Translations under genes and position numbers: made by a program
Assembly (NCBI GenBank): GCA_002359025.1
Contig: DEPZ01000011.1
Location: 1 to 34,665, forward strand
Direction: 5' to 3'
Source: Erysipelotrichaceae bacterium UBA3379
Lineage (GTDB): Bacteria > Bacillota_I > Bacilli_A > Erysipelotrichales > Coprobacillaceae
DNA length: 34,665 nucleotides
Part shown: in pieces, positions 6,722 through 14,903 of the stretch
Layout of the letters: each line of letters starts with the position of its first letter
Position numbering within the stretch: the first letter of the stretch is position 1
The notes under the pieces: generated by a model
Database searches by the model: none
Seen by the model: only the letters and a program-made list of their open reading frames with translations
What the model was told of the DNA's origin: nothing

Positions 6722-8575
6722 TTAATAGTTTTGTTTTAGATGAATTAATAATACTGAAATATCTGCTGGATTAATTCCTGATATTCTTGATGCTTGTGCG
6801 ATAGTTAATGGTCTAATCTCAGATAGTTTTTGTTTTGCTTCTAAAGATAAGTTTAAAACATCTTCATAGTTAATATCTAATGGAATTTGTTTTTCTTCCA
6901 TTTTCTTCATTTTCTCTACTTGTCTTAATGCTTTGTCTATATAACCTTTATATTTAATAAGAATTGTGACACGTTTTTCTTCTTCATTTGTAAGATGTGC
7001 TTCGTCTATAAAAGGTTTTATTTTTTCATAGTCCATCTCTGGTCTTTGAAGTAATGTTTTTGCACTGACTCCCTCTGTTAAACGTGTTGATCCTAACGAT
7101 TCTAGTACATCATTAATTTCATGTTTTGGAGTAAAACGTATACTTTCTAATCTTTCTATTTCATGATGTATTCTTTCCATTTTATTGAGATATGCTTGAT
7201 AAACTTCTTCACTTACCAAATGCGCATCATATCCATATTTTCTTAATCTTTCATCAGCATTATCATGTCTTAATAAGAGTCTATACTCTGCACGTGATGT
7301 TAACATACGATAAGGCTCTTCTGTCCCTTTAGTAACAAGATCATCAATCATAACACCAATATAAGCCTCATCTCTTTTTAAGATTAATGGTTCACATTGA
7401 TCTAATTTCTTAGCTGCATTAATCCCGGCAATCAAACCCTGTGCGGCTGCTTCTTCATATCCACTTGTCCCATTAATTTGTCCTGCTGTAAATAAATTAT
7501 GTATCACTTTTGTTTCTAATGATGGCCATAATTGTAATGGATCAATTGCATCATATTCAATAGCATAAGCATATTTTAAGATTTTACAATTTTGTAGTCC
7601 TGGTATTGTTCTAATCATTTCTTCTTGAACATCATGTGGTAATGATGTTGAAAAACCTTGTACATAGATTGTATTCATTTCTTTTGATTCTGGTTCTAAG
7701 AAGATTTGATGTTGTGGTTTATCTGAAAACTTAACTATTTTATCTTCTATAGATGGACAATATCTAGGTCCAATTCCTTTCACAATTCCTGAATACATAC
7801 TTGAACGATGTAGATTATCTTTAATGATTTGATGTGTTTTTTCATTTGTATATGTTAAATAACATGGAGTTTGTTGTTCTATAGGAATATATGTAGTTGT
7901 TTCATAACTAAATGCAAGAGGTTCATCAGTTCCTGGTTGTATTTGTGTTTGAGAATAATCCACACTATTTATTTCTACACGAGGAGGTGTACCTGTTTTT
8001 AATCTTTGAATTCTAAATCCTAAATCTTTTAATTTATCAGATAAATATAGGGATTGTCTTTCTTGATCAGGTCCACTAGGTTTCTTTTGGTCTCCAACTA
8101 ATATTTCCGCTTTTAAATAAGTCCCAGTTGTCAAGATAACAGTCTTACCTTCATATTTTTTGCCATTATCTAAAATAACACCATGTACTGTATTATCTTC
8201 GATAATTAAATCTTCAACCATTCCTTCAACAATGTCTAAATTTTCTTGTTGTTTTAAGATATTTTGCATATATCTTGGATATGCTTTTTTATCTGCTTGC
8301 GCTCTTAATGATTGTACTCCTGGTCCTTTTGCTGTATTTAACATCTTTAATTGTAAATATGTAGCATCTGATGTTTTCCCCATTTGTCCACCAAGTGCAT
8401 CTATTTCCCTAACAATAATCCCTTTTGCTGGCCCTCCAATAGATGTATTACATGGCAATGAACCTACATTTTCAAAATGTGAAGTGACCAACAAAGTTTT
8501 CTTTCCAATTCTTGCTCCTGCAAGACATGCTTCAATCCCGGCATGTCCTCCTCCTACAACTATAATATCATACAT
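6722..8575 (-). CDS. mnmG: tRNA uridine-5-carboxymethylaminomethyl synthesis enzyme MnmG (GidA)
   Basis: A 617-residue FAD- and NADH-dependent enzyme that, with MnmE, modifies the wobble uridine (U34) of certain tRNAs. The dinucleotide-binding loop IIVVGGGHAGIEA is at the N-terminus. The family signatures GIGPRYCPSIEDKIV and GTSGYEEAAAQGLIAGINAA are both present, and the C-terminal helical domain that contacts MnmE is complete. ATG 8573-8575 is chosen because the SD aaggagg lies 8 bases upstream; an in-frame TTG at 8581 is only 2 bases from the SD. It is the first gene of the mnmG-rsmG-noc operon, as in Bacillus. MnmE is not in this window, though it usually precedes mnmG, so the classical rpmH-rnpA-yidC-jag-mnmE block has been separated from it here. 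Confidence 0.96.
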   Translation of the reverse strand: MYDIIVVGGGHAGIEACLAGARIGKKTLLVTSHFENVGSLPCNTSIGGPAKGIIVREIDALGGQMGKTSDATYLQLKMLNTAKGPGVQSLRAQADKKAYPRYMQNILKQQENLDIVEGMVEDLIIEDNTVHGVILDNGKKYEGKTVILTTGTYLKAEILVGDQKKPSGPDQERQSLYLSDKLKDLGFRIQRLKTGTPPRVEINSVDYSQTQIQPGTDEPLAFSYETTTYIPIEQQTPCYLTYTNEKTHQIIKDNLHRSSMYSGIVKGIGPRYCPSIEDKIVKFSDKPQHQIFLEPESKEMNTIYVQGFSTSLPHDVQEEMIRTIPGLQNCKILKYAYAIEYDAIDPLQLWPSLETKVIHNLFTAGQINGTSGYEEAAAQGLIAGINAAKKLDQCEPLILKRDEAYIGVMIDDLVTKGTEEPYRMLTSRAEYRLLLRHDNADERLRKYGYDAHLVSEEVYQAYLNKMERIHHEIERLESIRFTPKHEINDVLESLGSTRLTEGVSAKTLLQRPEMDYEKIKPFIDEAHLTNEEEKRVTILIKYKGYIDKALRQVEKMKKMEEKQIPLDINYEDVLNLSLEAKQKLSEIRPLTIAQASRISGINPADISVLLIHLKQNY

Positions 8576-8601
8576 ACACAATACCTCCTTTTACTTGCTT
8601 T

Positions 8602-8630
8602 AATATAGCATAATTACCTCTATTTATCAA
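8602..8630 (-). promoter_or_regulatory. Promoter of the mnmG-rsmG-noc operon
   Basis: Minus-strand -35 TTGATA (8625-8630), 17-bp spacer, and -10 TATATT (8602-8607) with TG upstream. The SD of mnmG follows after about 12 bases. Confidence 0.65.
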
Positions 8631-8680
8631 TGAAACTAATCATAAACACAAGCATTATTTTATCTTATTGTCTATGATTA

Positions 8681-8689
8681 TGTTATACT
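8681..8689 (+). promoter_or_regulatory. Extended -10 element of the CoA-binding protein gene
   Basis: TGTTATACT (TG plus -10 TATACT at 8684-8689) lies 20 bases before the start at 8709. No good -35 is seen at 17 bp, which fits an extended -10 promoter. Confidence 0.5.
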
Positions 8690-8708
8690 AATTACGAGGT
8701 GATAAAAC

Positions 8709-9086
8709 ATGGTGAATCCAACACAATTATTAAATAATTATAAAAACTGGGCTGTTATTGGAGTGACTCCAGATGAAGAGAAGTATGCATATCGTATTTA
8801 TAAAAAACTAAAAGAAAAAGGCTATCAAACATATGGTATTACTCCTAAATATGATACTGTTGATGGAGATACAATGTATAAATGTCTAAAAGATGTCCAT
8901 CAACCTATTGATGTTGTTGTATTTGTTGTGAATCCTAAATTTGCAACACCATATCTAGATGAAATGAAAGATTTAGGTATCCAATATGCATGGATGCAAC
9001 CTGGTACATATAACGATGAAACAATTAAAGCCATTCAAGAAAGAGAGTTAGAAATGATCCAGGCTTGTGTTCTTGTACTTTCATAA
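8709..9086 (+). CDS. CoA-binding domain protein (YccU family)
   Basis: A 125-residue single-domain Rossmann protein of the CoA_binding_2 family. The nucleotide-binding strand-loop WAVIGVTPDEEKYAYRIYKKL is at residues 14-34, followed by GITPKY, PIDVVVFVVNP and YAWMQPG, all typical of YccU-like proteins. Family members resemble the N-terminal domain of succinyl-CoA synthetase alpha and have been seen to bind CoA, but no reaction is known. The length is usual for the family. It is a lone gene, divergent from mnmG, with its own extended -10 promoter. A large bidirectional hairpin separates it from the convergent grcA-like gene. A biochemical role should not be inferred beyond CoA or nucleotide binding. 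Confidence 0.82.
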   Translation: MVNPTQLLNNYKNWAVIGVTPDEEKYAYRIYKKLKEKGYQTYGITPKYDTVDGDTMYKCLKDVHQPIDVVVFVVNPKFATPYLDEMKDLGIQYAWMQPGTYNDETIKAIQERELEMIQACVLVLS

Positions 9087-9110
9087 ACTCATCTTTTTCA
9101 TCACACATAT

Positions 9111-9159
9111 GTAAAAAAACAAGCAAGTAGTCAAAATAGCTACTTGCTTGTTTTTTTAC
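9111..9159. terminator. Bidirectional terminator with 20-bp perfect stem
   Basis: Arms 9111-9130 and 9140-9159 are perfect complements (core caagcaagtag with ctacttgcttg) with an A7 run on one side and a T7 run on the other. It ends both the CoA-binding gene and the GrcA-like gene; the stop codon of the latter (9156-9158) lies inside the stem. Confidence 0.88.
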
Positions 9160-9395
9160 ATACCTTCATGGAATGTACGAGAAATAACGTCATCTTGTTG
9201 TTCTTTTGTTAGTTTGACAAAGTTAACAGCGTATCCAGATACACGAATTGTTAATTGTGGATATTTTTCTGGATGTTTTTGTGCATCTAATAATGTATCT
9301 CTATTCAATACATTCACATTTAAATGATGTCCTCCCTTAGATGCATATGCATCTAACATTCCTACTAAGTTTTCTACTTGTTGCTCATTTGCCAT
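9156..9395 (-). CDS. grcA: Autonomous glycyl radical protein (GrcA/YfiD-like)
   Basis: A 79-residue protein that is essentially only the C-terminal glycyl-radical domain of pyruvate formate-lyase. It contains LTIRVSGYAVNFVKLTKEQQ with the radical glycine at residue 54, then DVISRTFHE. In E. coli the related YfiD/GrcA (127 residues) replaces the oxygen-cleaved C-terminus of PflB and so rescues the enzyme; the same role is likely here, with PFL activase installing the radical. ATG 9393-9395 is preferred (SD gaggtg 6 bases upstream); upstream in-frame GTG and ATG codons overlap the SD. It is shorter than E. coli GrcA at the N-terminus. No pfl genes are in the window. It could alternatively be a subunit of a split glycyl-radical enzyme, but no partner gene is adjacent. 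Confidence 0.85.
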   Translation of the reverse strand: MANEQQVENLVGMLDAYASKGGHHLNVNVLNRDTLLDAQKHPEKYPQLTIRVSGYAVNFVKLTKEQQDDVISRTFHEGM

Positions 9396-9414
9396 TTTCA
9401 TCACCTCGTGTGTT

Positions 9415-9423
9415 ATTCTAGCA
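9415..9423 (-). promoter_or_regulatory. Extended -10 element before grcA
   Basis: Minus-strand TGCTAGAAT (-10 TAGAAT at 9415-9420) lies 20 bases before the grcA start, directly after the PHP gene stop. No clear -35 is visible, so grcA may be read both from here and from the upstream PHP gene. Confidence 0.45.
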
Positions 9424-9440
9424 TGCTTAACAAAAGATTT

Positions 9441-10238
9441 CTAATCATTTGCTTGAATTATTTCTAACACATTTTCAACATAATCAAAGTGATAACCATC
9501 TAGTATTTCTAAACAATCATGAATTCTTTGATTTTCTAATAATGTTGCTGGATGATGAGCGTCATATCCAAAACAAACTTTGACACCACTATCACTTACA
9601 TATTTGAAGAATTCTCTTCTAGGATATGCATATTCTTTTCCATTTTCATAATAAAGTTTTCCGTATCTTAAACCATTTAAATTTATTTCTATCACAGCAT
9701 GATATTTTTTAGCTGCATTGACAATTATTTTTGCTGCTTCATCACATGCTAACGTCCATTTTCTTCTTCCTAACATAAAATAATCAGGATGAGCAATATA
9801 CTTTGTTAATCCTAATTCTAATGCCCTTTCTATTTGTTTTGCATAACATATAACATCCTCATCATTATTAAAGTAATCATAATTATATCCATCTACGTAT
9901 CTAAAATGTTGACCTATAATAAGATAGTCACATTTCTTTTGCATCTCTAATAAATAATCTTTTTGATCTTCAAAATATTCAAATTCAAATCCAACCAACA
10001 CTTGAATTTTATCTTTATATTTTTCTTTCAAATCATACATTGTCTTCAAATACTCATCCATATCTTCATTTAACATACGATCAGTAGGAATCTCTACACC
10101 CGGATAAGCAATATGATCACTAAATCCGATCGTCTTCATTCCTGCATCAATAGCCGCTAAAATATATTGTTCATCTCTTCCCACAGCATGATGACATCTT
10201 ATTGTATGTGTATGTAAATTAAAATCTTGTTTTACCAT
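9441..10238 (-). CDS. PHP domain phosphatase (histidinol-phosphatase HisJ-like)
   Basis: A 265-residue metal-dependent hydrolase of the PHP superfamily. LHTHTIRCHH near the N-terminus gives the first metal ligands (HxH), IGFSDH the second, GFEFEYF and IGQHFRYVDG further ligands, and AHPDYF and FGYDAHHP the C-terminal ligands, so the trinuclear site looks complete. Length fits HisJ-type histidinol phosphatases (about 265-270). However, no other histidine-biosynthesis gene is nearby, so it may act on another phosphomonoester. ATG 10236-10238 is chosen (SD gaggtg 6 bases upstream); a GTG at 10247 overlaps the SD. The gene precedes grcA on the same strand with a 45-base gap to the chosen grcA start. 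Confidence 0.8.
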   Translation of the reverse strand: MVKQDFNLHTHTIRCHHAVGRDEQYILAAIDAGMKTIGFSDHIAYPGVEIPTDRMLNEDMDEYLKTMYDLKEKYKDKIQVLVGFEFEYFEDQKDYLLEMQKKCDYLIIGQHFRYVDGYNYDYFNNDEDVICYAKQIERALELGLTKYIAHPDYFMLGRRKWTLACDEAAKIIVNAAKKYHAVIEINLNGLRYGKLYYENGKEYAYPRREFFKYVSDSGVKVCFGYDAHHPATLLENQRIHDCLEILDGYHFDYVENVLEIIQAND

Positions 10239-10356
10239 TTTATTCACCTCTAAACACTACTATATAATATTTATCAACAAATTATAATATCTTTTATAAA
10301 AATTAAGAAAAAATTCAAATTTAAGGTATATGATATATATTGAAGGAAGTGATTAT

Positions 10357-11538
10357 ATGATAGCAATCTACTTATCACCTATATATATATTATTACATAT
10401 ATATCTTACAAGATGGCTACTCAAATGGCTAAAAAAAATACATCCCATATTTCAAAAGAAATCTATTCAAATCATCATTATAGGTATCGTTATATTCATG
10501 GCAAGTCCCTTAGGTATTGGAACTCTATTACCATCTGGATATGCACAATCTATAATGTATAGACTGGGATTTATGTGGTTAGGAACTCTCATATTCCTTG
10601 CTTTAAGTGTGATTCTTGTAGATTTCATACGAATAATCATTAAACATAAAAAGCCCCAACTTCTTACAAGAAAATCTTTTATTATCTCAGGTATTATATG
10701 TCTTGTCTTTTCTTTATCAATGAGCACTTATGGACATATACATGCTAGAGATATACAATTAAAACCCTATGAACTCACTATACAAAAAGAAGTTCAAAAT
10801 ATTGATGATTTAAAAGTTGTTCTCATCTCTGATCTTCATCTTGGATATAATATTGGTTATTCTCATATTCATAAAATGGTAGAACTGATTAATCAACAAA
10901 ATGCTGATATCGTTATTATTGCAGGAGATATCTTTGATAATAATTATGATGCAATATTAGAACCAGAAAAACTCATTAAAAAATTTCAAAATATTCAATC
11001 AACATATGGAACATATGCATGTTATGGAAATCATGATATAGATGAAACAATATTAGCTGGTTTCACTTTTGACTTTGATTACAAAAAAGATCAAAGTGAT
11101 ATAAGAATGGATCAATTCTTACAAAAAGCTCAAATACACTTACTTCATGATGAAGGTGTATTAATAGATAATTCTTTCTATCTTTACGGAAGAGCCGATA
11201 GACAAAAACCTGGTAGAAATATAGATACAAGAAAAACTCCAAAACAAATTACACAAAACATGAATAAAAACCTACCTATAATCGTTATTGATCATCAACC
11301 TGGCGAACTTCAAGAATTAGCACAAGCTGGTGTTGATTTAGATTTGTCCGGACATACCCATAATGGTCAAATATTTCCAGGTAATATTATAACTTCTCTT
11401 GCTTGGGAAAATAGTTATGGTATGATTAAAAAGGATCAGATGTATAATATCACAACTTCTGGTGTAGGGTTATTTGGGCCTTATATGCGTATTGGCTCAG
11501 ATGCTGAAATATGTTCCATCACAATTCATTTCAAATAA
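10357..11538 (+). CDS. Membrane-anchored calcineurin-like metallophosphoesterase
   Basis: A 393-residue protein with about four transmembrane helices in residues 1-130, followed by a calcineurin-like phosphoesterase domain (about 145-390). All metal-binding blocks are visible in order: ISDLHLG, IIAGDIFD, YGNHD, VIDHQPGE and SGHTHNGQ. The layout matches the YkuE/YaeI-like membrane metallophosphoesterases; related enzymes act on phospholipid head groups or other phosphomonoesters and diesters at the membrane. ATG 10357 follows the SD aaggaag by about 7 bases; another in-frame ATG at 10330 has a poor SD. The gene is divergent from the PHP gene and ends in a nested hairpin shared with the convergent 3D-domain protein. 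The substrate is unknown. Confidence 0.82.
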   Translation: MIAIYLSPIYILLHIYLTRWLLKWLKKIHPIFQKKSIQIIIIGIVIFMASPLGIGTLLPSGYAQSIMYRLGFMWLGTLIFLALSVILVDFIRIIIKHKKPQLLTRKSFIISGIICLVFSLSMSTYGHIHARDIQLKPYELTIQKEVQNIDDLKVVLISDLHLGYNIGYSHIHKMVELINQQNADIVIIAGDIFDNNYDAILEPEKLIKKFQNIQSTYGTYACYGNHDIDETILAGFTFDFDYKKDQSDIRMDQFLQKAQIHLLHDEGVLIDNSFYLYGRADRQKPGRNIDTRKTPKQITQNMNKNLPIIVIDHQPGELQELAQAGVDLDLSGHTHNGQIFPGNIITSLAWENSYGMIKKDQMYNITTSGVGLFGPYMRIGSDAEICSITIHFK

Positions 11539-11615
11539 AAAAACTCTCATAATAAAAGTAAACCCCATTATTTGGTTATCCAAATAATGGGGATCATTTC
11601 ATAACGAGAGTTTTT
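11538..11615. terminator. Nested (hairpin-within-hairpin) bidirectional terminator
   Basis: An outer stem (aaaactctc near 11540-11548 with gagagttttt at 11606-11615) encloses a perfect 13-bp inner hairpin (11563-11575 with 11580-11592, 4-nt loop, core ccccattatttgg). T-runs flank both sides, so it can stop both convergent genes. Confidence 0.75.
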
Positions 11616-11617
11616 AT

Positions 11618-12553
11618 CTATTTCCAAAAATTTACTCCACTTCCTATAGAAACAATTTCAAATTTTGTATTATTTGAAGTTCCACCAGAAAAATATCTAT
11701 TTCCTGAACCTTCGGTACCATTAAAGATATCAATCTTATTTCCTTTAATTGCACCGCCTCTATCCACAACAATTCCATAAATTGTACTACTAGTACTTAG
11801 ATTATGATTAGATATTTTAATAACTGTTCCAAATGGAATTGATCTATCTGCAGCTAAGCAATAATATTTCTTACCTTTATATGTCAAATATGGAGAATTT
11901 GAACCATTGACACCTGTTGTAGGTGATAGTTTCACACCAGATGAAGCTCTACCACTACATCCATTACAATCTCCACCATAAGTTGTTAATCTTCCAGTAA
12001 AAGTCGTTCCTTCACTGACACCACCATATTTTATAATCTTGTTTACTGGCTTTTCAATCACTTCTTCTTTAATAACTTTTTTTCCAACTTCTTTTCCGTT
12101 AGCATAAGTGACTAAATATGTCTTTTTTACTTTACCATTTTTACCTTCTTGTACAACTGTTTTTGTCCATCCACCAGATCCTTTGGTTTCTGTTGAATAT
12201 TGAATTGTTTCTACTTTTGTATATGTTTTTGTTTCCATTCTTGTGATTTTAAGGTGATCATCTTGTTGAACAACATAATCTTCTTCTTTATTTAATTTAT
12301 CACCTTGATTCAATTCAACATTCAATTCATTTAATACATTTTTTACAGTATCTTGCTTAACAAGATACTCTTTTTCTTCTTGTACCCCATCTTGTAGTTT
12401 AATGTCTACAGTAGGTATAAAGTCTGTAATTTGATTTACTGCTCCTGTTGATACGGTCGCTAATAAAATAACAACGTAAACACAAGCAACCGCTAAAATA
12501 CTCTTTGTTCGGCTATTAGCCGAGACAACAGCTTCTTTAGCTTTCTTAAACAT
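11618..12553 (-). CDS. yabE: G5/3D domain cell-wall protein (YabE-like)
   Basis: A 311-residue exported protein. Residues about 17-38 form a signal or anchor helix (ILAVACVYVVILLATVSTG). A DUF348-like segment (about 50-95), a G5-like domain (about 100-165, with KVETIQYSTETKGS) and a C-terminal 3D domain (about 205-311) follow. The 3D aspartates are in AADRSIPFGTVIKI, GIVVDRGGAIKGNKIDIF. The 3D domain is a double-psi barrel related to lytic transglycosylase MltA and resuscitation factors, so it probably cleaves peptidoglycan glycan strands. It is shorter than Bacillus YabE (about 437), with one DUF348-like unit rather than several. It lies 12 bases after tatD, as in Bacillus (yabD-yabE), with a strong SD aaggagg. 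An unusual NGCSGRASSG segment carries two cysteines (DCNGC) next to the 3D fold. Confidence 0.85.
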   Translation of the reverse strand: MFKKAKEAVVSANSRTKSILAVACVYVVILLATVSTGAVNQITDFIPTVDIKLQDGVQEEKEYLVKQDTVKNVLNELNVELNQGDKLNKEEDYVVQQDDHLKITRMETKTYTKVETIQYSTETKGSGGWTKTVVQEGKNGKVKKTYLVTYANGKEVGKKVIKEEVIEKPVNKIIKYGGVSEGTTFTGRLTTYGGDCNGCSGRASSGVKLSPTTGVNGSNSPYLTYKGKKYYCLAADRSIPFGTVIKISNHNLSTSSTIYGIVVDRGGAIKGNKIDIFNGTEGSGNRYFSGGTSNNTKFEIVSIGSGVNFWK

Positions 12554-12565
12554 AAAATTTCCTCC

Positions 12566-13324
12566 TTATTTAATCCCAAACATTTTTTTGGCATTAAATG
12601 CTGTGATTCTAGCAACGTCTTCTATCTCCATGTTCTTTAGCTTTGCTATTTCCTGGGCAATATACACAACATTTGCTGGCTCATTCAACTTTCCTCGAAA
12701 TGGGTGAGGTGTTAAATAAGGACAGTCTGTTTCGATCATCAAATGATCAATACCAATTTCCGTAGCTACCGCTTTCGGTACTTTTGCATTCTTAAATGTC
12801 ACTGGTCCAGCAAGTGATATTTCAAAATGAATATCAATAAATCTCTTTGCCATTTCTACTGATCCACTATAACAATGCATTATGCCACGGTGTGCTGCAT
12901 GCTTTAAGATACTATAAGTATCTTCATAGGCATCTCTTGCATGAATAACTATAGGTTTATCATACTTTTTAGCAATATCTATTTGCTTTTGAAAAATATC
13001 TTTTTGTTTATCACGACTTACTTCGTCCCAATAATAATCAAGCCCAATTTCACCTAAGGCTACAACACGTGGGTTTTGTAATAATTTTTCAATTTCACAT
13101 AAATCTTCATCTGTTGTATTTAAGCAATCATTTGGACTAATCCCTACTGTTGCATAAACAAAAGGGTACTCCTGAGCTATTTGAACTGCTTTTCGAGAAG
13201 ACTCTAAATCATAACCTGCAACAACAAGATGTGAAACATGATTCTTTAAAGCACGTTCAATAAACATATCTCTTTCGTTATATAATTGCTCACTATTCAA
13301 ATGTGTATGTGTATTAAAAAACAT
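12566..13324 (-). CDS. tatD: TatD family metal-dependent DNase/hydrolase
   Basis: A 252-residue amidohydrolase-fold protein. The metal-binding series is complete: FFNTHTHLN at the N-terminus (HxH), ALGEIGLDYYW (catalytic Glu), IVIHARDA, IMHCYSG, and IETDCPYLTPHPFRGK. TatD proteins are Mg2+-dependent 3'-5' exonucleases implicated in DNA repair or turnover; some also deacylate D-aminoacyl products. ATG 13322-13324 follows agggtg; an upstream in-frame TTG at 13351 would lie over the -10 box of a strong promoter and is unlikely. The gene leads a two-gene unit with the YabE-like gene, conserved in Firmicutes, where metS usually precedes it; here metS is not next to it and prs is. Confidence 0.92.
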   Translation of the reverse strand: MFFNTHTHLNSEQLYNERDMFIERALKNHVSHLVVAGYDLESSRKAVQIAQEYPFVYATVGISPNDCLNTTDEDLCEIEKLLQNPRVVALGEIGLDYYWDEVSRDKQKDIFQKQIDIAKKYDKPIVIHARDAYEDTYSILKHAAHRGIMHCYSGSVEMAKRFIDIHFEISLAGPVTFKNAKVPKAVATEIGIDHLMIETDCPYLTPHPFRGKLNEPANVVYIAQEIAKLKNMEIEDVARITAFNAKKMFGIK

Positions 13325-13341
13325 ATCTTTCACCCTACGGC

Positions 13342-13370
13342 ATAATAACAAATTTTTATTTATTTGTCAA
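13342..13370 (-). promoter_or_regulatory. Promoter of tatD-yabE
   Basis: Minus-strand TTGACA (13365-13370), 17-bp spacer, TATTAT (13342-13347). The -35 is consensus. The predicted transcript starts only about 10 bases before the tatD ATG, so the leader is very short. Confidence 0.7.
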
Positions 13371-13784
13371 ATTTCTAAACCTGTATTTTTCAAAAGTGCT
13401 TATTTTATCGAAATTATTCTCATTTTTAGCATAGAATTACAACCTATCCATTTAGAATATCAACAAATACTTTTCACATCTTTTCCATATTTTCTATGAT
13501 TCATATTTATTACAAGAAGATTGTCTACAATCCTTGATTATATAACCTTCTCTATAAATTATGCCAACTCTTTAAGTATTTAAACATAAATAATATGAAA
13601 TTTAATAGTATTCTTTTATTCTATATTCACTATTTTCTATATGAGTAAATAATAATTCTTATACTAAAATATGTCTTAAAGCACTAATAGAAATGGCTAT
13701 TGTCATGAGTCTATTTAATATTTTAAACAATACTGTTATAAAAGAAAGTTTTATGTCTTATATAACTTCTTCTACAGTTGATTA
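13371..13784. other. AT-rich gap between tatD and prs with no supported gene
   Basis: This is the bulk of the only intergenic stretch longer than 300 bases. It is very AT-rich. The best plus-strand reading (13693-13866, 57 codons) has no SD and runs through two terminators. A short hairpin (gattgt with acaatc near 13519-13532) lacks a T-run. I see no tRNA, riboswitch or recognisable gene remnant. In Bacillus this part of the map holds other genes, so it could be a deletion scar or decayed DNA. Confidence 0.5.
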
Positions 13785-13819
13785 TAATAAAAATCTGTGC
13801 TTTTTAACTCACACAGATT
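13785..13819 (-). terminator. Second (distal) terminator after prs
   Basis: Minus-strand aatctgtg (13812-13819) pairs with cacagatt (13792-13799) across a 12-nt loop and is followed by TTTTTATTAT. It lies about 60 bases beyond the first prs terminator. Confidence 0.65.
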
Positions 13820-13844
13820 ATATATACAATTTATTTTCTATTAT

Positions 13845-13875
13845 TAAAAAAGGAAATAACTTTTAAGTTACCTCC
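13845..13875 (-). terminator. Terminator of the prs operon
   Basis: Minus-strand ggaggtaactt (13865-13875) pairs with aagttatttcc (13852-13862), 11 bp with two G-U pairs, followed by TTTTTT. It begins about 65 bases after the prs stop. Confidence 0.7.
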
Positions 13876-13940
13876 TTCTATAGTCAACACAGCTCTATAA
13901 TATGTCTGGTGTAACTTTTTACCAAATATTTTGGCTTTAT

Positions 13941-14897
13941 TTATGCTGTAAAGTCAAATTGAGTAAATACATCACTTACTGGTAAATTATTTTCGATACT
14001 TTCAATAGTATGTGCTAATAATTCAGCAACAGTGATTTCAACTAATTTATCAAATTTCTTTTCTTCTGGAATAGCAATTGTATCAGTAACAACCACTTCT
14101 TTAGCATTACATGTACTTAATCTTTCAATAGCTGGTCCTGATAATACACCATGTGTACAAGCAATATAGACATCCTTAGCACCTTTTTCTTTTAATACAT
14201 TAGCACCAGCAACAATTGTACCTGCAGTATCAATCATATCATCAATTAAAATACAGTTTTTACCTGAAACATCACCAATAATTCCCATAACTTCTGCAAC
14301 ATTAGGTTTAGGTCTTCTCTTATCAATAATAGCAATTGGACAATCTAATGCTTCAGACATTTTTCTAGCACGTGTAGCTCCACCATGATCTGGAGATACA
14401 ACACAAATATCTTCTAAGTTTTTACCTTTGAAGTAGTTAGTAATTAAAGGTAAAGCTTGCATATCATCTACAGGGATATCAAAGAATCCTTGAATTTGAG
14501 CAGCATGCAAGTCAACTGTAACAACACGATTCACTCCTGCAGTTGTTAATAAGTCAGCAACTAAACGAGAAGTAATTGGTTGTCTAGGTTTTGCTTTTCT
14601 ATCTTGTCTTGCATATCCAAAATATGGAATAACTGCTGTAATTTCTTTAGCAGAAGCTCTTTTTAAAGCATCAGCTAATACTAAGATTTCCATTAAATTT
14701 TCTGTAACAGGATTAGATGTTGATTGAACAATAAATACATCTTTACCTCTTACTGATTCCCCAATTTCAACTAAGATTTCCCCATCAGCAAAATGATGAA
14801 CTTCACATTTCCCAACTTCTGTTCCTAATGTTTTTGCGATTGATTTTGCTAAATCTTTACTTGATGATAAAGCAAAGATAGTAATGTTATTTTTCAT
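13941..14897 (-). CDS. prs: Ribose-phosphate pyrophosphokinase
   Basis: A 318-residue PRPP synthetase that makes phosphoribosyl pyrophosphate from ribose 5-phosphate and ATP, feeding purine, pyrimidine, NAD, histidine and tryptophan synthesis. Visible motifs are YFGYARQDRKAKPRQPI (ATP and flexible loop), VDLHAAQIQGFFDIPVD, VSPDHGGATRARKM, and the PRPP loop ILIDDMIDTAGT. The length is that of class I enzymes (about 317), which are regulated by phosphate and ADP. It starts 6 bases after the glmU stop, the same glmU-prs pair as in Bacillus. The SD (aaggag) lies in the last codons of glmU, about 12 bases upstream, so coupling with glmU translation is likely. Confidence 0.97.
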   Translation of the reverse strand: MKNNITIFALSSSKDLAKSIAKTLGTEVGKCEVHHFADGEILVEIGESVRGKDVFIVQSTSNPVTENLMEILVLADALKRASAKEITAVIPYFGYARQDRKAKPRQPITSRLVADLLTTAGVNRVVTVDLHAAQIQGFFDIPVDDMQALPLITNYFKGKNLEDICVVSPDHGGATRARKMSEALDCPIAIIDKRRPKPNVAEVMGIIGDVSGKNCILIDDMIDTAGTIVAGANVLKEKGAKDVYIACTHGVLSGPAIERLSTCNAKEVVVTDTIAIPEEKKFDKLVEITVAELLAHTIESIENNLPVSDVFTQFDFTA

Positions 14898-14903
14898 TTG
14901 ACT

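Noticed and set aside
13693..13866. Plus-strand 57-codon reading frame in the tatD-prs gap
   Set aside because: It has no SD, shows no recognisable protein pattern, and runs through two minus-strand terminator hairpins; most likely chance in AT-rich DNA.
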